A program made the position numbers and the translations under genes. 64,000 nt of DNA from Oscillospiraceae bacterium (GTDB taxonomy: Bacteria; Bacillota; Clostridia; Oscillospirales; Acutalibacteraceae). The notes beneath the pieces were generated by a model. It was given only the letters and a program-made list of their open reading frames with translations, was not told the DNA's origin and searched no databases. The DNA is taken from positions 124,001 to 188,000 of the forward strand of contig SVPD01000001.1 of the NCBI GenBank assembly GCA_015066045.1, in the 5' to 3' direction. Shown piece by piece: positions 60,516 through 64,000 of the stretch (positions within the stretch are counted from its first letter, which is position 1; each line of letters opens with the position of its first letter).

Positions 60516-60544
60516 TTGACAAAACGCCTGAAACAATATATAAT
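60516..60544 (+). promoter_or_regulatory. Consensus promoter of the yicC-remA-gmk-rpoZ-priA operon
   Basis: Perfect TTGACA (60516-60521), 17-base spacer, perfect TATAAT (60539-60544), about 50 bases before the yicC start. No operator-like repeat is seen in the leader. Confidence 0.9.
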
Positions 60545-60593
60545 TATAAGGATATATCAATACTATTTTTCGTTCATTACGGAGGAAATTTAT

Positions 60594-61472
60594 ATGATTA
60601 AAAGCATGACAGGCTTCGGCCGTGCTCAGGAAACCGTGGACGGTATGAGCATAACTGTCGAAATGAAAAGCGTCAATCACAGATATTTTGATTTTTCGGC
60701 CAGAGTTCCCCGCATTTACGGCTTTCTGGAGGAAAAGCTGAAATCCTATATTCAGTCAAATGTCTCCAGAGGAAAGCTCGAATGCTATGTGCAGATAGAG
60801 GCTCTGGAAACGGAAGACTGTGTAGTTTCGGTAAACCATTCGCTCGCTTCGGGGTACATCGATGCACTTAAGGAGCTGGCTGAAAGATATTCTCTGACTC
60901 AGGACATTACCGTGACCTCTGTAGCTAAATATCACGACATTTTCTCTGTGCATAAAACCGAAGCAGATGAAGAAAGAATCTGGAATGCAGTTAAATCAGT
61001 AACCGATAAGGCTCTTGCCTCCTTCGTTTCGATGAGAGAAAGAGAAGGCGAAAAGCTTAAGGATGATATTCTTTCCCGCTGCGATATCATACTCGAAAAC
61101 GTAAAATTTATCGAGGAACGCTCGCCTCAGACTGTAGCCGAATACAATGCCAAGCTTTTAGAAAGAATGAGAAACGTACTCGGAGATGTTCAGGTAGACG
61201 AGCAGAGGCTTCTTACCGAGGCAGCTATTTATGCCGATAAAGTCGCAGTAGCCGAAGAAACTGTGAGACTCAGAAGCCACATCGAACAGATGCATGAGTT
61301 TATGAACAGTGAAATAGCTATCGGCCGTAAAACTGATTTCCTCATTCAGGAGTTTAACCGTGAAGCAAACACCATCGGTTCAAAGGCTCAGGATGTTGAA
61401 ATAGCCAGAAAGGTCATTGACATCAAGGCTGAAATAGAAAAAATACGTGAACAGGTACAGAATATAGAATAA
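60594..61472 (+). CDS. yicC: YicC family endoribonuclease-type protein
   Basis: A 292-residue member of the YicC/YloC family; the E. coli and B. subtilis proteins have been reported as endoribonucleases. The N-terminal hallmark is 'MIKSMTGFGRAQ', followed by 'EMKSVNHRYFD' and, at the C-terminus, 'LIQEFNREANTIGSKAQD'. The ATG at 60594 is 8 bases after GGAGG (60581-60585); the frame is open further up through the promoter, which is not coding. Order yicC-remA-gmk-rpoZ is classical for Bacillota. Confidence 0.95.
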   Translation: MIKSMTGFGRAQETVDGMSITVEMKSVNHRYFDFSARVPRIYGFLEEKLKSYIQSNVSRGKLECYVQIEALETEDCVVSVNHSLASGYIDALKELAERYSLTQDITVTSVAKYHDIFSVHKTEADEERIWNAVKSVTDKALASFVSMREREGEKLKDDILSRCDIILENVKFIEERSPQTVAEYNAKLLERMRNVLGDVQVDEQRLLTEAAIYADKVAVAEETVRLRSHIEQMHEFMNSEIAIGRKTDFLIQEFNREANTIGSKAQDVEIARKVIDIKAEIEKIREQVQNIE

Positions 61473-61484
61473 TCGGTGAAAGCT

Positions 61485-61757
61485 ATGAAGTTGATTAATA
61501 TTGGTTTCGGAAATATGATTAACGCCCAGAGACTGGTGGCCATAGTAAGCCCCGACTCTGCGCCCATAAAGAGAATAATACAGGAATGCAAAGAACGTGG
61601 AACCCTTATCGATGCTACTCAGGGCAGAAGAACGAGAGCAGTTATCATAATGGACAGTGACCATGTTATTCTCACATATCTCCAGTGTGAAACGGTAGCC
61701 AACCGTCTCGATTCTGACCAGGATGAAATTTGTGAGGAGGAAGGCAGCTATGAATGA
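61485..61757 (+). CDS. remA: Extracellular matrix regulator RemA (DUF370)
   Basis: A 90-residue DNA-binding protein; Bacillus RemA forms rings that bind DNA and activates biofilm-matrix and osmoprotection genes. Sequence: '[19 protein letters not shown]', '[19 protein letters not shown]', '[17 protein letters not shown]'. Arg residues in 'GRRTR' match those important for DNA contact. Start ATG 61485 follows GGTG by 6 bases; GTG 61476 overlaps the site. Ends within the gmk ribosome site region (8-base overlap). Confidence 0.94.
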   Translation: MKLINIGFGNMINAQRLVAIVSPDSAPIKRIIQECKERGTLIDATQGRRTRAVIIMDSDHVILTYLQCETVANRLDSDQDEICEEEGSYE

Positions 61758-62361
61758 GGGCTTGCTTATAGTGGTCTCTGCACCTTCGGGCTGCGGTAAA
61801 GACACTGTCATCGCCAAGGTAATGGAAAAAATGAAAGGGGATGCATTTCTCTCTGTTTCCATGACGACACGTAAAATGCGTGAGGGTGAAACAGACGGTG
61901 TGAATTATTATTTCATTACTACCGAAGAATTTAAAGAAAACATCAGAAACGGTGAAATGCTCGAATATACCTGCTACGGTGAAAATTTTTACGGAACACC
62001 TATAGCACCGGTCAAAAAGCTTCTATCAGAGGGTAAAACAGTCTTTCTGATCATAGAAGTGGAGGGGGGAGAGAACGTAAAAAAGGTTTTCCCCGATGCA
62101 AAAAAGATTTTTATTGTTCCTCCTACTCTTGAGGTACTCGAAAAGCGTTTGAGAGGTCGTGCCACGGACAGTGACGAAGCTATCAAGGCCAGAATGCGAA
62201 TCGCAGAAATCGAGCTGCAGAGAGCGGCTGAATATGATTACATCGTAGAAAACGATGTTTTAGAGGATGCAGTGAACGATGTTATGTCAATAATAAGAGC
62301 TGAGCAGCTCAGAATAAATAAAATGCAAAATAAGTTAAGAGAGGTAATAAAAAATGCTTAA
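61750..62361 (+). CDS. gmk: Guanylate kinase
   Basis: Phosphorylates GMP to GDP. The 203 residues have the P-loop '[11 protein letters not shown]' (here Cys and Asp replace the common Val and Gly/Ser), the GMP-binding '[19 protein letters not shown]' and '[13 protein letters not shown]', and the lid '[13 protein letters not shown]'. The ATG at 61750 is preceded by GAGGAGG; the in-frame ATG at 61723 lies upstream of that ribosome site. It overlaps rpoZ by 8 bases. Confidence 0.96.
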   Translation: MNEGLLIVVSAPSGCGKDTVIAKVMEKMKGDAFLSVSMTTRKMREGETDGVNYYFITTEEFKENIRNGEMLEYTCYGENFYGTPIAPVKKLLSEGKTVFLIIEVEGGENVKKVFPDAKKIFIVPPTLEVLEKRLRGRATDSDEAIKARMRIAEIELQRAAEYDYIVENDVLEDAVNDVMSIIRAEQLRINKMQNKLREVIKNA

Positions 62362-62563
62362 TCCCGATTTAAGAAACTTACTTAAGGACAATACCAGCCG
62401 TTATTCGGTGGTAACCGCCGTAGCAAAAAGAGCCAGAGAGATTTCCGAAACTCCCGAGCTCAACGAAAAATGCGGAACAGAAAAGCCTGTTTCATTTGCT
62501 CTCGATGAGTTCCTCAGCGGAAAGCTCGAAATCTGTGAGCCCGAAGAAATCAGAAACATCTGA
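62354..62563 (+). CDS. rpoZ: RNA polymerase omega subunit
   Basis: Small subunit that helps assemble RNA polymerase by holding the beta-prime chain. The 69 residues include the conserved 'RYSVVTAVAKRAREI' (residues 16-30) and a C-terminal acidic segment. Position directly after gmk is diagnostic for this short protein. In Bacillus coaBC follows; here priA comes next. Confidence 0.94.
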   Translation: MLNPDLRNLLKDNTSRYSVVTAVAKRAREISETPELNEKCGTEKPVSFALDEFLSGKLEICEPEEIRNI

Positions 62564-62581
62564 AAAAGGAAGTGAAATGAT

Positions 62582-64000
62582 ATGAAACAGTTTCTTGCAT
62601 GTGTTGCCGTAGAAAATGTTGCATATCATTTTGACATTCTTTACGGTTATACGGTGCCGGAGGAGCTGAATGGACTTATATGCGAAGGTACACGTGTCCT
62701 CGTTCCCTTCGGTAAGGGTAAAAACGTAAAGAGGCAGGGTGTGGTCTTTTCCTTCGAGGAAGCAGAAAGCGGGAAAAGCTATAAAAGCATTCTTTCTGTT
62801 CTGGATGATACGGAGATTATCACGAAAGAGATGATAGATATAGCTTCGTTTCTTAAGGAAAGAACCTTCTGCACTTATTTCGAGGGAATAAAGGTGCAGA
62901 TTCCCTCCGGACTTAACTTTAAAACCTCAGTAAAATATTTCGCACTGTACCGTGAGCCGGTGCCGATGCTTTCCGACGACGAAAGACAAGTATATGAATA
63001 TATGCTTTCCTTTGACGGCTTCCTTTCGAAAAAAGAGGTATATACGGCACTCGGGTATTCAGCCGACTGTGATATTATCGAGAGACTTGCGGCCAAAAAG
63101 CTTCTGACAAAGGACTATAATGCCGTAAGAAACTCGAAGGATGCAACCGTGAGAAGTGTAAGACTCACATACGATGCAGAGGAAATTTACGTTAGCAATC
63201 CTAAGCTTACTCCTAAGCAGAAAAGCGTCATCGGCGTTCTGAATGATGTCGGCTCAGCTACTGTCAAGGAATTATGCTATTTTACGGGCGTAACCTCGTC
63301 GGTTGTCTTCAATCTCGAAAAAAAGGGCATCGTGGAGATTTTCGATGTTGAAATTTTCCGTATTCCCGAGTCGGACATCACAGACGGCAAATCAAAAGAA
63401 AAAATTATTCTCACCGACAAGCAGAGGTCAGCTTATGACAGAATCTGCTCCCGATATTCCACGGGAGGCGGAGTTAGTCTTCTTTACGGCATAACCGGCA
63501 GCGGAAAGACTTCTGTCTTTATTTCTCTTATCGACAGAGTTATTTCTGACGGAAGACAGGTTATCGTTATGGTTCCCGAGATTTCGCTCACTCCTCAGAT
63601 GATGGCTTTGTTTAAAGGCAGATACGGCTCTGATGTGGCTATCTTTCACAGTGCGCTTTCCGTAGGAGAAAGAAGAGACGAATATAAGAGAGTAAAAAAC
63701 GGTATGGTTAAAATAGCCATCGGCACCAGATCGGCCGTTTTTGCCCCCTTTGATAATTTAGGACTGATTGTAATAGACGAGGAGCAGGAGCACACCTATA
63801 AATCGGAGGCTTCGCCCCGCTATCATACCACCGATGTGGCGAAATTCCGTGCGGCAAATCACAAGGCTTTACTTTTACTTTCTTCTGCAACACCCTCGCT
63901 CGAATCTTACTCTAATGCTTTGAGAGGCAGCTACAGTCTGAATGTTCTCGATGAAAGATACGGAGATGCAGTGCTTCCCGAGGTTGAAATAGTTGATATG
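62582..64000 (+). CDS. priA: Primosomal protein N' (PriA helicase), 5' part
   Basis: Replication-restart helicase that loads the primosome at stalled forks. The frame opens at ATG 62582 after AAGGAAGTG and runs without a stop to the window end (473 codons; family about 730-820). Visible: N-terminal 3'-DNA-binding domain ('VAVENVAYHFDILYGY', 'RVLVPFGKGK'), a winged-helix region (about 130-260), helicase motif I 'GITGSGKTSVF', 'EISLTPQM', motif Ia-type 'HSALSVGERRDE', 'GTRSAVFAPF' and motif II 'DEEQEH'. The zinc-binding Cys cluster and C-terminal helicase lobe lie beyond the window. Confidence 0.95.
   Translation, partial: MKQFLACVAVENVAYHFDILYGYTVPEELNGLICEGTRVLVPFGKGKNVKRQGVVFSFEEAESGKSYKSILSVLDDTEIITKEMIDIASFLKERTFCTYFEGIKVQIPSGLNFKTSVKYFALYREPVPMLSDDERQVYEYMLSFDGFLSKKEVYTALGYSADCDIIERLAAKKLLTKDYNAVRNSKDATVRSVRLTYDAEEIYVSNPKLTPKQKSVIGVLNDVGSATVKELCYFTGVTSSVVFNLEKKGIVEIFDVEIFRIPESDITDGKSKEKIILTDKQRSAYDRICSRYSTGGGVSLLYGITGSGKTSVFISLIDRVISDGRQVIVMVPEISLTPQMMALFKGRYGSDVAIFHSALSVGERRDEYKRVKNGMVKIAIGTRSAVFAPFDNLGLIVIDEEQEHTYKSEASPRYHTTDVAKFRAANHKALLLLSSATPSLESYSNALRGSYSLNVLDERYGDAVLPEVEIVDM

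Noticed and set aside
1..64000. tRNA, rRNA, riboswitch, CRISPR, IS or prophage content
   Set aside because: I looked through all gaps (none over 200 bases) and saw no cloverleaf, T-box, direct-repeat array, transposase, integrase or phage gene.

Overview
The window is a stretch of core bacterial chromosome from a Bacillota (Firmicutes) of class Clostridia, most likely the Ruminococcaceae/Oscillospirales side. The evidence is gene content and order: HPr kinase, WhiA, SepF, DivIVA, RemA, YlbF, RqcH, TrmK, YqhQ, GerW, a two-gene transketolase and a fused IspH-ribosomal protein S1. Strong GGAGG-type ribosome sites, TTGACA/TATAAT promoters and moderate G+C fit. GerW, a low-molecular-weight D,D-carboxypeptidase and WhiA hint at a spore-forming ancestry but do not prove sporulation. 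Coding density is very high: neighbours often overlap by 1-23 bases, the longest non-coding gap is under 200 bases, and only two genes (prs, mscS) lie on the minus strand. I saw no rRNA, tRNA, CRISPR array, IS element, prophage or defence island.

Layout. 1-23434: one long plus-strand run with a DJ-1 fragment, 5-formyl-THF cyclo-ligase, mltG, U32/trhP, hprK, ROK glucokinase, murB, whiA, miaB, ylbF, mutS, mutL, miaA, a HlyD-like membrane protein, yggS, sepF, divIVA, lspA, an RluD-type synthase, a Cof-type phosphatase, split transketolase and a DUF1858 protein, closed by a hairpin. 23457-30141: trmK, DUF34/Nif3, rqcH, dnaE. 30187-31296: pfkA as a single unit with its own promoter and terminator. 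31321-36862: radC-like gene, HI0933-type flavoprotein, cmk, plsC, ispH-rpsA, terminator. 36915-39227 (minus): an unusual 398-residue PRPP synthase and an MscS channel. 39299-42275: a Fur-family regulator with a consensus promoter and operator, then a metal ABC transporter whose permease and binding protein are one polypeptide. 42304-46858: lon, engB, glpP-like, GNAT, DUF378. 46862-57061: two M42 aminopeptidases, GNAT, YnbB-type PLP enzyme, DUF2461, phosphohexomutase, yqhQ, prmC, M50 protease, scpA, scpB. 57124-60498: DUF2953, gerW, D,D-carboxypeptidase, RluB-type synthase, a small unknown protein. 60516-64000: yicC, remA, gmk, rpoZ and the first 473 codons of priA.

How the genes fit together. 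Much of the window serves growth and division: peptidoglycan (murB, mltG, carboxypeptidase), septum and chromosome (sepF, divIVA, whiA, scpAB), replication and repair (dnaE, mutSL, priA, radC-like), translation quality and RNA modification (rqcH, miaA, miaB, trmK, trhP, pseudouridine synthases, prmC). Central carbon metabolism and its control (hprK, glucokinase, pfkA, transketolase) are interleaved. The most regulated-looking unit is the Fur-family/metal transporter operon.

Nothing here convinces me of a wholly new system. The points most worth a second look are the internal ribosome site and possible promoter that could release free S1 from the IspH-S1 fusion, the permease-binding protein fusion under a Fur-type operator, a hairpin over the ribosome site of the carboxypeptidase gene, the cysteine-rich tail of the YlbF protein, and several gaps in otherwise conserved gene orders (no rapZ/yvcK before whiA, no prfA after prmC, no coaBC before priA).
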